64,000 nt of DNA from Notospermus geniculatus (taxonomy: Eukaryota; Nemertea; Pilidiophora; Heteronemertea; Lineidae): NCBI GenBank assembly GCA_002633025.1, contig NMRB01000016.1, positions 537,719 to 601,718 of the forward strand, given 5' to 3'. The position numbers and the translations under genes were made by a program. Under the pieces are notes generated by a model. It had not been told where the DNA came from, made no database searches, and worked only from the letters and a program-made list of their open reading frames with translations. Each line of letters opens with the position of its first letter. The first letter of the stretch is position 1. Below, one piece after another: positions 22,189 to 33,390 of the stretch.

Positions 22189-22596
22189 TTAATCATCATG
22201 TTGATAGTACCACTGTAGTACCATTGGCTCTTATAGTTTTGTGGGACATGTGAACTACATACCGGTACCTGAGACACCATTTATGTAGGCCTGAGATAGG
22301 GAGAAACAACGTGAACACAGATGATGTTAACCGTGATATTCCAAGGGAATCCTTGGTATTTATTAGGACTCCAGATACAAATTCAAATTCAATTTATTAC
22401 AATACCTCTTTATAATTGAACTGAATTCATTTTATTGCACGATTATTTCATGACAAAATAATATGGATTTCACTAAACACCAAGCTGTAGTACCGGTATG
22501 TTTGTGCGCATGGCCCAGACAGTACATATGGGCCACTGTAGCGGTCACCTTGAATGTGCGACAGAGCTTGCCAATGACAACAACCTTTCCCTCATA

Positions 22597-22866
22597 AGCC
22601 GTGGTTACACTACATAGAAATACCCGGGTTTTTTTACACCCGGGTCTAGCCCGGCTGTGAAAAATCCCTCCTGAGGCCCGGCTGTGAAAAATCCCTCCTG
22701 AGGCCCGGTGCCCGTCAACACTACTCAAATTTTGTGAGGGGGACCTAAATTAAGGTCTCCAAAACCGGTTTGAGCTCGGAGGGGATTATTACACCACGTT
22801 TTTAACAGGTGTGGACAGAAAAAACCCGGGTTCGACACGGGTTTTTTATGTAGTGTAACAAGGGCT
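22597..22866. mobile_element. ~270-bp TIR element with internal 27-bp duplication
   Basis: AGCCGTGGTTACACTACATA pairs with TATGTAGTGTAACAAGGGCT, and CCCGGGTTTTTT occurs inverted inside. CCCGGCTGTGAAAAATCC starts a 27-bp unit repeated twice at 22650-22703. Confidence 0.65.
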
Positions 22867-22929
22867 ATAGGGACAAATCCTCACCAAAAATTTCAGGTTG
22901 ATCTCTCAAAGCATTGTCAATTCAGCGAA

Positions 22930-23845
22930 ACAAATCTCATGAAATGGTCCATGGACCATGTGCTCACTCGTTTGGACATAACAGTGTAATGACAGAGAGA
23001 GGTACATGTCATTTATGAGCAATCTGGGTCAAGTCATTCCCAAGATGAAGGACTTCAATGATTGTTGGGTTATGCCACCTGATGGCCATATTGGATGTCC
23101 GATCGGACGAAAACTTCAGATGCAAATAAAGGTCATCTAGAGGGAGCCACATAGCACATTTGAGCGCTCTGGGTCAAGTCGTTCCTGAGTTATATCACAT
23201 TTGATGATTTTTGGGTTACGCCACCTGGCGGCCATATTGGAAGTTTAATCAGGCCGAAATTTGACGTGCTTGTAAAGGTCACCTACATGTAGAGAGAGGT
23301 AAATATCAAGTTCGAGCACTCTGGGTCAAGCCATTCCTGAGTAATAGCACTTGGTCGATTTTCAGGTTACGCCACCTGGCGGCAATATTGGATGTCCGAT
23401 CGGACCGAAACTCGGTAGTTTTGAAGGTACCCCTCTAATACATGTTTATGTAAGATATGAAGATGCTTGGTGAAATAATGAAGACCTGTGGCAGGTTCGT
23501 CACTTTTGTAGAGCTTTGACCTCTGTGACCTTGAAAAGTAGGTCAAATCAAAAACCCATTACATATGTTATGTATCCTAATTAGATACACGTGTGATAAA
23601 AATTTGGAGAGGATCCAGTCATTAGTTCAGGAGTTATTGCACTTTTTGTGTTTTTGGTTTTGGCCACCTGGAGGCCAAGCCAAGAATCGAATTGGACCGA
23701 AACTTGGTGTCATAGGTCATCTGACCTAGGGGTATACATGTATATATACCAAGTTTCAGATCAATAGCTCCAGCGGTTACGAAACGTGCCCTGCTAACGG
23801 ATGGCGACGGACGACTGGTGATAAAAGCCCACGAGTGAGCTAAAA
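22930..23845 (+). repeat. tandem ~147-bp monomers ending in GAC-rich tail
   Basis: GCCACCTG starts at 23074, 23220 and 23371, a period of 146-151 bp. Monomers contain CTGGGTCAAG, GGCGGCCATATTGG and GTCCGATCGGAC. The array is followed by GACCTCTGTGACCTTGAAAA, a second GGCCACCTGGAGGCC segment and a GACGGACGAC tail with a weak AGCCCAC...GTGAGCT hairpin. This is the same composite family as 15.3-16.17 kb. Confidence 0.65.
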
Positions 23846-24075
23846 ATGGCCACCAAAACTTCCACCTGGGAAGGTTGGTGGTGCTAGTCATTGAAAGGAA
23901 CCTTCCCCTCACAGAGACAAACCCTCAAAAAAAATTCAGGTTGATCACTCAAAAGCATTCTCAAGTTAATTGATGTAAACAAATGTTAACAGACACACAT
24001 ACCAACACTGACGCACATGCCATGACATAATACCCCCTACCTCCAGATAATGACAGATTCTGTATTTTGCGTATC

Positions 24076-27000
24076 TTAATCCACACCTTCAGAAGTAGAT
24101 TTTATACTTCCTATACCGGTAGATGTAGAGCCCATACTTTCTCTAGAAGAAGATTCCATACTTCCTACAGAAGTACAAGTAGATTCCATACTTTCAATAG
24201 AAGTAGATTCCGTTCTTTCTATGGATATTGATTCAAATTCTGTACCTTTCATAACACTTGATTCCATCCTTTCTACTGCAGAAGACTCACCCGTCTTTGT
24301 AGTGTCAGACTCAGTGGTGCTTGGAGAATCAAGTAAAATTTCCGCTTTAGCAACCGTATCTTTTGCAGAGTCATGTTTTGTACCACTGGAAGATGACACC
24401 GCTTTGCACATTTTAAGAAATTCCGCATCACGCAAGGAAATAGTCACGTTGTACACAGGTTCAGGAGTACTCCTGGTAACAGTATAAGGCACCTGGATTT
24501 CCTTCGGTGAGGTACTTTGAGATGCAGCAGGCATTGAAGCTGCACTATCGTGAGTTAGGGAAGCATGTCCTGAACCACTTTTGAACATTTCGAGAGTTCC
24601 TTCAGTATCCTGCGAAGGAGGAGGAGCCGACAATACCGGCACATTTTGTTCAGAAGTTCTGCTACTTGAAGAGGCCGAGATTGTCAGTGGAACATGAGAA
24701 ATGTTTTGGTTCACAGGTGGCATTGCCATTTGAACAGCCTGCATAGACAGATCTCGACGGATCAACCCCTGATTTGTCGGCACACCTTGCGGCACTCTGA
24801 ATTGATGCGCAGACATTGGAATCGGACGAAACTGCATTGGACTGGTAGGTATTGCAACTGGTGACTTCGTGTTTTGATCACAAACGGGTATTCTAGGACT
24901 TTGATTGGCCACAGCAGGGCCTCGTAGCCACGGGCTCGGACTCGTCACATGAAATCCAGCTAAACCTGGGTTTTGCCCAGGAATACTGAATCCAGGTAGC
25001 CTAGGGTTCTGATGAGGTATCTGAAAGCCTGGTGACCGTGAACTATGACCAGACATGGCAGGGCCAGGCATCCGTGGGTTTGGTCCAGGCATGGCAAGGC
25101 CAGGTGGCAGAGGCATTCCCGGCGTTTGCTGATTGGGCGACACCAAGTACACATGAACAACTTCCTTGGCATTCTCACCTTCTCCAACTATTTCCCGATT
25201 GGTGAGAATCATAACCTTTCCTGGGGATAACTGGCTCACTTCATTCATGTTGACTAGATTGTTAGGTATTTGGACCACACGTGTTGGGGTTTGTGCCCCA
25301 GGACGTCCTGGTGTCATGTCATGAATACTCCTTTCGGATGTTTCTGAGCTTATACTTGCGGATCGACTCCGTAAACGAGATGCCAGTTCTTTTGCAGGCA
25401 GGTACATCGTGTCCTCGACTTTCTTGGGTTGTCGACCATATCGTGTTGGCTGGAGAACGCTGTCTATTACCTCATTCTCTTCATCACTATCAACTCCTAC
25501 ATCGTCTGCAACACTGGCACTGTCAGCAATGGACAGATTGTCGTCAATACTGGCCGCATCACTTGTGCCATCGTCATCAGACTCATCCAGGTTCCTCTTT
25601 CCTGCAAGGAAAAGATCACAGAAAAATCATTGAAAATGAATGGAAACAAGACTACAAAGGAGTAATCTGGCTATACTTGAAGTGTCCTTTCATGGAAACT
25701 GGAGCAATAAAAATCTAAGAAACAGAGGAAAAGTTGGAGGCTTAATATAATTTATTGTCTTGGGACATCTCCGACTGAGCTTACATTTAAGTTCAAGAAG
25801 GTGGATGAACACTTTTTTAAAATTCAAAAAGAATAATCGGGTATCGATGTTGTCCTGTACTTACTTTTCTTTGCCTTTTTCTTTCCTGTCTTCTTCGGTG
25901 GGTTTTCCTTCTCATTGACGCTATTTTTACGCTTCCTGCCACTCTTCTTCGTCTTTTTCTTCACCTCCACTTCATCGTCTGACTCTGAACGATTCTCAAA
26001 CATTGACATATCGAAATGGCGACGCTCACCTGAAATAGGCATACATGTACATGCAATTGTTTTGTATATGTAAATGTAACCACGTGGTTGCCAAAGAAAC
26101 TCGACAGGGATTCGCTTAAAGCATAAAGGAATCAACCATAAAGGTTTAACTGCGAACGATGAGCTTACTGAGGGATACACTTCCTGTGTTGCCACCAGAT
26201 GTCTCTCACTGCCTGAATTTTGGCTTTACGTAATAGGCACGAGCTTCAACTTTTTTTGTGGTGAAGAGGTACATGAACCTGCCAACATGATGCTTTGAAT
26301 TCCATTTCTGACGANTTTGAGTCCATGTCTTCGTCATTGTACGATTTCTAAAACTGGCATATGTGGTAGTTGTTTCATCCTCATGGACCACGTCGTTATC
26401 AGATGATTCGATGAGCTTAGGAGGTGTGCTCTCTATCACCAAACTGGACAAACAGAATAACAGAAACCATAGTCATGCTCAAGCATTTGGATAATAATGA
26501 ACAGCTCAGCCCTACATCAATATATTGAGTCATCAACTGAATGTTTGACGTTTCAACTACCAAATACAGGATCTAATTTGGTTTCAGTTATTTCATAACT
26601 TTCTTTACCTTTTTTCATTCAGAATGATTTTGCCATCGGGTCCAATCATAACCTGAGGGACTGGCATATCTTCATCAACCTGGTCACTCTTCCCTGACAG
26701 AGAGACTGTATCAGCCGCATCATCAATTTGCTGCTCCTCCTCTGTAGCCTGAAGGATGTTATCTTTGGGTGCAGGCAGCACTTTCTTCTTCTTGGAGTCA
26801 GTATTCCTGGAAAACCAGGAAAAAAGAATCCAGGTTAACTAGTTTTGGGGTTATGTAATCCTGCAGCAATGGAGAAGATAGTAAATTATTTCAACTGAAT
26901 CTGAATCTGGTTGCAAGATGTGCTTTCTGCACTTTAATGAACATGATGGAATTTTTGTGCAATCATCAATACGTGTATATCACTCATCAAGATACACGAC

Positions 27001-28874
27001 AAGAGCACAGGGGGCTTAGGTACATAGCTCATTAACTTGACGAGACAGTTTCTATCAAGTCTTACTTCATTGGGTTTCTTGATGGATTCCAGTGAATTAA
27101 ATCTCTCATGGTCATCTTGGTGCGATCAGGTGGATCATCACCCCAGTTGACTTTGTAACGCTTCTTAACCTAGAAAATGCAACAAGATCAAATTTAGAAT
27201 GGTTCGTCTGGGGGGTAGGGGAAGAAGGTAGACTAACAAGTCACATCCAAACAACTGTCAAAGGTGCTTGATATAAGGCATTCGCACATATGTATTGCCA
27301 AAGCACAAGAACAGAATACATGTACTTGTCTCAATCATACAATGACTATCAATAACATCATTTGTAAAACGGGTGCACGATATGCAGCAGAAAGAATACA
27401 CTACAAAGGTACATGCTAGTAATCAGTAAGACATATTCATTATTTATTTTTAATTTTAATTCTTTACAACACAAACCTCTTTCTTAGCAACCGGAGCTGG
27501 GGCATCCTCCATCCCTTTCTTAGCCTGTTTTTCCTGCATTGGCTTCACAGATGTCAATGTACTCGCTGGTTCACTTGGCTTCTCCTCAATGACGAGGATT
27601 TCCCTCTTGGACTCTTCAACTGGGTCATCGTTCACATCAACTACTGGTGGGGTAGAGGGTATGGCCTGGCCTTGGCTAGAAATAAAGGAACAAAGACATC
27701 AAATTTACATGTAGGTCTAATAGACCACCTGCATGTACAATATAACAGAATGGCTACTTTGATGCAATGTCAATGTGGGAAAATATGGCTGATTGGCTGT
27801 CCTTTCTTTCTCATTTCAATTCAGAGTTCCCCCAAAATGAAGATGCCATGAAGAACTTCTGGTTTCTAGTCGTGCAATCACCAGGGGTGAATACAAATTT
27901 AGGCACAGTCAATTAAGAGTTTCCACAAACCTGACTCTGAGGGGCGCTGTCCTGTGGACTGATGGTGGATGTCTCTTTGTTTCCTCTTCAGTGTCACTTA
28001 CTGATACAGATGGATTTCTGCAATGAATTATGAAATGTGGATATGCCCAAGTCAAAAGACAATCAGATGAGGCACTAAAAACAAATAGTGTTAGTGTATT
28101 TAATGGGCAAGCGAAAATTCCACTTTTCCTGATCAGGGACCTTATTCACGAAGCTCCTGTAACTTACGGGAGTGCGCAAACTATTGTCCTTTTGCGGACA
28201 ACCTATTGTTCACTATCAGCCTGACAAAGGATTTGCGTAGCCTTAAAGTTACGGGAGCTTTGTGAATAAGGTCCCTGCTCTCCCCACAGACACATGCACG
28301 CTCATGGCTCATGGCTTTTTATTACAATTACAACCATGATTGAAAATGCAAACATTGGGCCCTGTAAACACATTTATTGGAGGACGTACCTGGTTCTTGG
28401 CCTCCCAGCATCACTCAGGTTTGGCCGTGCCTTGGGGAACCGACTTCTTCGTTTAACACCGCTTTTGTCCGTCTTTTTGGCATCTCCATCAGAATTAATC
28501 TCTTTCCCTTCAGAAGGTTTTTCATCCACTACTTTATCAACATCATTTTTTACTGCAGCAATTGGTCCATTTTCTTCAGAAACAGTATCTGGGACAGAAG
28601 GCGTCACTTCTTTGGAAACAGAATCATTGTCCTCCTTTACCGATACAGTGGTTTTCTCCACAACTACCTTTGGTTCATTGTCTACTTTCTTAGTCCTCCC
28701 CACCGGAGTCTTTGGTAGTGGTACTGGTTTTTCAATCGTTTTCTGTTGTTCAACATCTTTTGTCTTAGTTTTAGGGTCTGACTTCTTCTCTTCTCCTCCT
28801 CCTCCTGGGGTTGATGTTCCTCGGCCTCCTTTTGGACCAAGATTGGGCCGAACTGATATTCGTGAACGCCGCAT
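24076..28874 (-). pseudogene. BDP1: BDP1, left copy, disrupted at the SANT exons
   Basis: Exons match the intact copy: 28390-28874, 27931-28017, 27477-27675, 27066-27169, 26609-26806, then 26316-26443 (truncated), 25865-26029 and 24076-25601. The 3' half of the SANT/Myb exon and the next 55-nt exon (NKYKKEERVNKYLIDKAL in the other copy) are absent. In their place is about 210 bp of unrelated sequence ending at the ambiguous base 26315. Without them the TFIIIB-specific SANT core is lost. All other exons are open and have the same lengths as in the intact copy, with a few amino-acid differences (for example EDNDS against EDNDA). That argues for a mis-assembled functional allele rather than a decayed pseudogene. 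Confidence 0.75.
28134..28277. mobile_element. 144-bp foldback MITE
   Basis: CAGGGACCTTATTCACGAAG and TTACGGGAG pair with their complements at the other end (CTTTGTGAATAAGGTCCCTG). It sits in the first BDP1 intron of the left segment. The right segment lacks a larger 280-bp block that includes it, so this may be a deletion there rather than a clean insertion here. Confidence 0.7.
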
Positions 28875-29011
28875 AGTGAACTTCTCTTAGTCTTAATAAT
28901 GACTGACTGTGTGACTGTCTGAAACAAAAATCTGAAATTAAGACCTCGAGTGGAATACACAACCTGTGGCTGGATCAGCTCGTAATCGGAGTAGCCAATT
29001 AAGTAGGTAGA

Positions 29012-29092
29012 CCTAGCCTACCAGTACTAGTACTACTGTAAGCAGCAGCCTGCTGTTTACAGTAGTACCGGTACTAGTACTGGTAGGCTAGG
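29012..29092. repeat. 81-bp palindrome upstream of BDP1
   Basis: CCTAGCCTACCAGTACTAGT and its complement flank a short centre. The right segment (near 38236-38275) keeps only the left arm, so half the palindrome is gone in one version. Such loss is common for near-perfect palindromes. Confidence 0.7.
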
Positions 29093-30089
29093 TGCCAGCT
29101 AGGCCTACCCCGGTCAGCCTATTCATCATTTCCACGACACAACTTCAACAATGCAATGTCTGCCATTACCGACGTCGCCATCATGACGCAAAGCCGGGTG
29201 GAAAATGCACAACCTAACACTAACAACAGAATGATGTTACGTCGCGGAAATGATGAATGAATACTAAGTAAAGAAGTGACAAACAGATCAGATGACTATA
29301 ATGGAATAAGCCAGATAAGCCAGCCCCAGCAGGGAGAGGGAGGTGAGGTCCACACAGACATGACAGGGCCACACACAGTATTGGTAACATTAACCACAGG
29401 TCTACACGAACAAACACTAATTAAACAACTGCGGCTAGCCTGGTTCCCTGGCCACCGTCCAGATGGCATTGCGTAGACGGAGGCCAGGCAGTAGCCGTTG
29501 AGCTCGATGAGAATGTGACGTCATTACAACGGGGATGACCTATTTTGTGCAGGAGACAAAGCCAGCCTACCATTCGAGTAATCGATTCGACCAAGTAAAA
29601 AAATACTTCAAACTCTATGCCCGTTCTTTTCACCAGTGTTGTATGTATCAACTATGAATTAGCTAAATCCTTATTTTTTCTCTATCATTATTCCCAAATT
29701 CGTCCTTTTCGTTTGTCAGATTAATTGACGCTTTGAATCCCGAGGCCATACCCTTCCCAGCAATTCCTGGTAAAACTCGCAGCTACTGCCTGCCTGCCTG
29801 GCCACCGTTTACGCAGCGCCATCTATACGAGACGGTGGCCAGGGAACCAGGCTAAACTGCGGCTTTCACACCCAACAACACAGGCGTTCGGAGCGCCATC
29901 TGAGGTCAATGTAGGCCTAGTAGGAGTATAATTATAGACAAGGCATTGATGATTCATATCGTTTCCAATGAAAACAAACGTTGTCTCGATCTCAACAAAA
30001 ACACAGAAGAACGAAACCAAAATACACGATCTTCATGGACTCTCGATTTCTGTCTTTGTAGGCCTATATATCCTACTCGTTATCCAAAT

Positions 30090-31073
30090 CACGGGCAGCT
30101 GTACTTTATGGTGATATAACCCCTAAAATATATAAAAAGACAGGGCCGGTAACAAGAACTCACAAGTCAACTCGCTTCACCACTTCATGCACCTGCAGAC
30201 ACCCCAAAACACCGTTTTATTCCAATAAAAATGGCATCTTCTGGACCAAAAAACTGTGCTCTTTCCATTCAGGAACTAAAGAAACCTCGGGTGCCACCGA
30301 TATATTGATAAATCCACCAAAACTGGAAGATTTCCTAAAGTCCATGACTCCATTACGCACCCGCCATCTTGCATGTCTTGTTTACAACCAAGTTGAATGC
30401 TGATATTGGAACAGCGCTCCTCATTGGCTGGATTCATAAACCTAAAATGCACTCAGCCAATGAGGAGTGCTGTTCTAATCGGCATTCGTCTTCGTTAAAA
30501 ACATCATGGCGGGTGCGTAATGGACTCATGGACTTAAGAAATTCTTCCACTTTCGGTGGATTTATCAATATATCGTTGGCACCCGAGGTTTCTTTAGTTC
30601 TTGAATGGAAAGAGCACAGTTTTTTGGTCCAGGGGAAGTCATTTTTAAATTATTGGAATAAAACGGTGTTTTGGGGTGTCTGCAGGTGCATGAAGTGGTG
30701 AAGCGAGTTGACTTGTGAGTTCTTGTTACTATATCTATATCTATATCATTACCGGCGTCGTAACCCTGTTGGATTTTTGCCGGAGGTATGGAGTCCACGA
30801 CAGGCTACTGTCCACCTGTGTGGGGTCTTTTACTTGCCCTGGCATAGACACTGAGGTACAAGGGACCACGGCTTTTAGTCCCATCCGACGGACCCTGCAT
30901 TAATGTTTCACAACTTTTTGTACATGCCTTCGCCCGGAGTCGAACCCGCGCCGACCCATTGTACAGTTTGGTAGTCGAGCGCGCTAACCACTCGACCACC
31001 GGGCTTACCGGCCCTGTCTTTTTATATATTTTAGGGGTTAGGCCTATATCACCATAAACTACAGCTGCCCGTG
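30090..31073. mobile_element. ~980-bp giant palindrome, TSD TCCAAAT, only in left segment
   Basis: Starts CACGGGCAGCTGTAC and ends with its complement, flanked by TCCAAAT at 30083-30089 and 31074-31080. The arms stay complementary for about 350 bp (AAAAAGACAGGGCCGG, CACCTGCAGACACCCC, GGAACAGCGCTCCTCATTGG and others), meeting near 30445. The right arm is split by a SINE (30729-31004). The right segment has the empty site (GTTACCCAAATTAACTCC near 40228). Non-coding; superfamily not assigned. Confidence 0.8.
30729..31004 (-). mobile_element. tRNA-derived SINE inside the palindrome
   Basis: On the minus strand GCCCGGTGGTCGAGTGGTTA opens a tRNA-like head with an A box (TGGTCGAGTGGTTAGCGC) and a B box (GGGTTCGACTCC, 30936-30947). 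A body follows with GGGCAAGTAAAAGACCCCA, and the tail is a GATATA-type simple repeat (30729-30748). The head resembles tRNA-Ser/Leu. TTAC occurs at both borders. The core is shared with the repeat at 3580-3835. Confidence 0.8.
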
Positions 31074-31808
31074 TCCAAATTAACTCCTACTACACTGACC
31101 TCAGACGGCGCTTACGGACGCCTGTGCCCAACGAAATCACATGATGTCCGAAAATGAATACCTTTTCCCATAAAAAATGAACACCTTTTCCCACGTGAGC
31201 GATTCTCGGATGAGCAGGTTCACAGTTTCCACGTTTTCAACTTGGAAATTTCTAACTATTTTCGGCAATAATTCGGACAATAATTCTTACTGCTGTTAAT
31301 GAGACGATTAGGTCATAGACCTATATTATGATTCATACAATTGGGAATGGACGACAGAACAAACCGCAGAAATTACTCAAAAGAAGACACTTTTCCGATC
31401 ACAGCAACTAGGCCTAGTCCTCTGCCCTCGAGACGGTCAGCTGGGCAAGCGAGGGCAAGCGATCAGTCTAGAATTAGGTACACGCAATAGATGGCGCTGT
31501 GATAAAAATAATGACTAAAGTTTGGTCCAGATTTGTGAAATAATTCCCCAATTTACCGGTATACCCCATCAATATACCTGATTGATAAGTGATAGAGAGA
31601 AAAGCTACCGATAGTAAGATGTAGTCAAGAATGTGATTGCTCACTGTCATCCTTTGCTTAAAAAGTTTACAGCGCTACAAGTAAAATTTTTTGTTTTTAT
31701 ACAGGGTGTCTCAAAAAAACAGACACGAGTTCGACAACAGCAGACGTTAAAAAAAGGTCATTTGTTTCCTTATTTATATATGTTTAGCTTCTGCGTCGGA
31801 TTCAGAAG

Positions 31809-32043
31809 ATGATGTCCATCGTAAAGAAATCTAAAATAAAACTAAGCCACATCACAAAGTATTTCTCATCAGTTTCATCGCGGCGGCGGAAGATGATGGG
31901 AAAAAATAAACATGACCTGCTGCTGTCAGTGTCACTGAATGAACCAAAATGTGCTGGCAAATCTGAGGTACGGACACTGTGCAATGTATCCAATACTCAC
32001 CATCTGTCACACAGCAGGACCTACTCGGGGACATCGACTGAGG
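31809..32043 (+). CDS. GTPBP6: GTPBP6 first coding exon, orphan left copy
   Basis: Matches the first coding exon of GTPBP6 at 40959-41199 (MMSIVKKSKIKLSHITKYF...) but is 6 bp shorter within a GTCAGTG-type repeat, keeping the frame. Sequence diverges after the TTAA at 32116 and no second exon follows, because the segment runs into a MITE and then the N gap. It is probably the other allele's exon. Confidence 0.8.
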
Positions 32044-32119
32044 GTATGAACAACTTTTTTCTGCGCAAATTTCAAAGCATGTTTTAGTGCCGGCCAGGGA
32101 CCCAGGGCCAGGGGGTTAA

Positions 32120-32522
32120 AGCCCCACAGTATTGAATTTTACGATATTTTCAAAAAGTTAGGAGAGTGCACAAAGAGGTCTCATAGCCTGGTGAAGGTCC
32201 CCAAAATGCTTGCCTGATACGCACTTCACAGACATCAGGAAATCTTCGCCTTTGAGCTGAACTTCTGGAAATATAATCCCCAGCGATCCACTACTCAAAC
32301 AAAGATCACTCAAGCGTGAGCCTAATTCTAAGAACTGTGCATTGTGCAAGGCTCTTAGTACCGGTCTTTATACCAATAAATACAAGAAACAAGGAACAAG
32401 TCAGGACTATGTAAACAAACTAATGGCTGAGTAAACATACTGCATTGATAATCCTTACCCCGATTTGCTGAGCATATCGGGGTGAGAACTGGAATTCAGA
32501 CAGTGGCAAAGAAAACGTAATG
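32120..32522 (+). mobile_element. piggyBac-like MITE, left end, running into the gap
   Basis: TTAA (32116-32119) is followed by AGCCCCACAGTATTGAATTT, as at 21926, and about 100 bp of further similarity (AGGTCTCATAGC, GAAGGTCCCCAAAATG). The right segment has GGGTTAAATGG, the empty site, at 41262-41272. The far end is not visible before the Ns. Confidence 0.7.
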
Positions 32523-32713
32523 NNNNNNNNNNNNNNNNNNNNNNNNNNNNNNNNNNNNNNNNNNNNNNNNNNNNNNNNNNNNNNNNNNNNNNNNNNNNNN
32601 NNNNNNNNNNNNNNNNNNNNNNNNNNNNNNNNNNNNNNNNNNNNNNNNNNNNNNNNNNNNNNNNNNNNNNNNNNNNNNNNNNNNNNNNNNNNNNNNNNNN
32701 NNNNNNNNNNNNN
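32523..32713. other. assembly gap (191 N)
   Basis: A run of N separates the two versions of the BDP1/GTPBP6 segment. Its length may be nominal. Confidence 0.99.
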
Positions 32714-33390
32714 ATCGGACCGAAACTCGGTAGTTTTGAAGGTACCCCTCTAATACATGTTTATGTAAGATATGAAGATGCTTGGTGAAATAATGAAGAC
32801 CTGTGGCAGGTTCGTCACTTTTGTAGAGCTTTGACCTCTGTGACCTTGAAAAGTAGGTCAAATCAAAAACCCATTACATATGTTATGTATCCTAATTAGA
32901 TACACGTGTGATAAAAATTTGGAGAGGATCCAGTCATTAGTTCAGGAGTTATTGCACTTTTTGTGTTTTTGGTTTTGGCCACCTGGAGGCCAAGCCAAGA
33001 ATCGAATTGGACCGAAACTTGGTGTCATAGGTCATCTGACCTAGGGGTATACATGTATATATACCAAGTTTCAGATCAATAGCTCCAGCGGTTACGAAAC
33101 GTGCCCTGCTAACGGATGGCGACGGACGACTGGTGATAAAAGCCCACGAGTGAGCTAAAAATGGCCACCAAAACTTCCACCTGGGAAGGTTGGTGGTGCT
33201 AGTCATTGAAAGGAACCTTCCCCTCACAGAGACAAACCCTCAAAAAAAATTCAGGTTGATCACTCAAAAGCATTCTCAAGTTAATTGATGTAAACAAATG
33301 TTAACAGACACACATACCAACACTGACGCACATGCCATGACATAATACCCCCTACCTCCAGATAATGACAGATTCTGTATTTTGCGTATC

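Larger units (their letters stand above)
23399..32119. repeat. left version of an 8.6-kb duplicated segment
   Basis: Base 23399 aligns with 32714, and the two segments run parallel to a TTAA at 32116-32119 and 41266-41269. To about 25494 I see no difference between them; beyond that they differ by a few percent plus many indels. This version carries a ~980-bp palindrome (30090-31073), a 144-bp foldback (28134-28277) and a 191-bp splice-exon replacement ending at N 26315. It lacks the 39007-39960 insertions. It is interpreted as the other allele of 32714-41269. Confidence 0.8.

Noticed and set aside
25281-25718. 145-residue plus-strand frame (and 34596-35021)
   Set aside because: Antisense shadow of the last BDP1 exon.
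28294-28890. 198-residue plus-strand frame (and 37532-38113 in the other copy)
   Set aside because: Antisense shadow of BDP1 exon 1. The minus strand has the recognisable N-terminus, phases and splice sites.
30930-31004. A functional tRNA gene
   Set aside because: A and B boxes are present, but the anticodon arm does not pair properly and the acceptor ends do not match. A SINE body and simple-repeat tail follow, so it is a SINE head.
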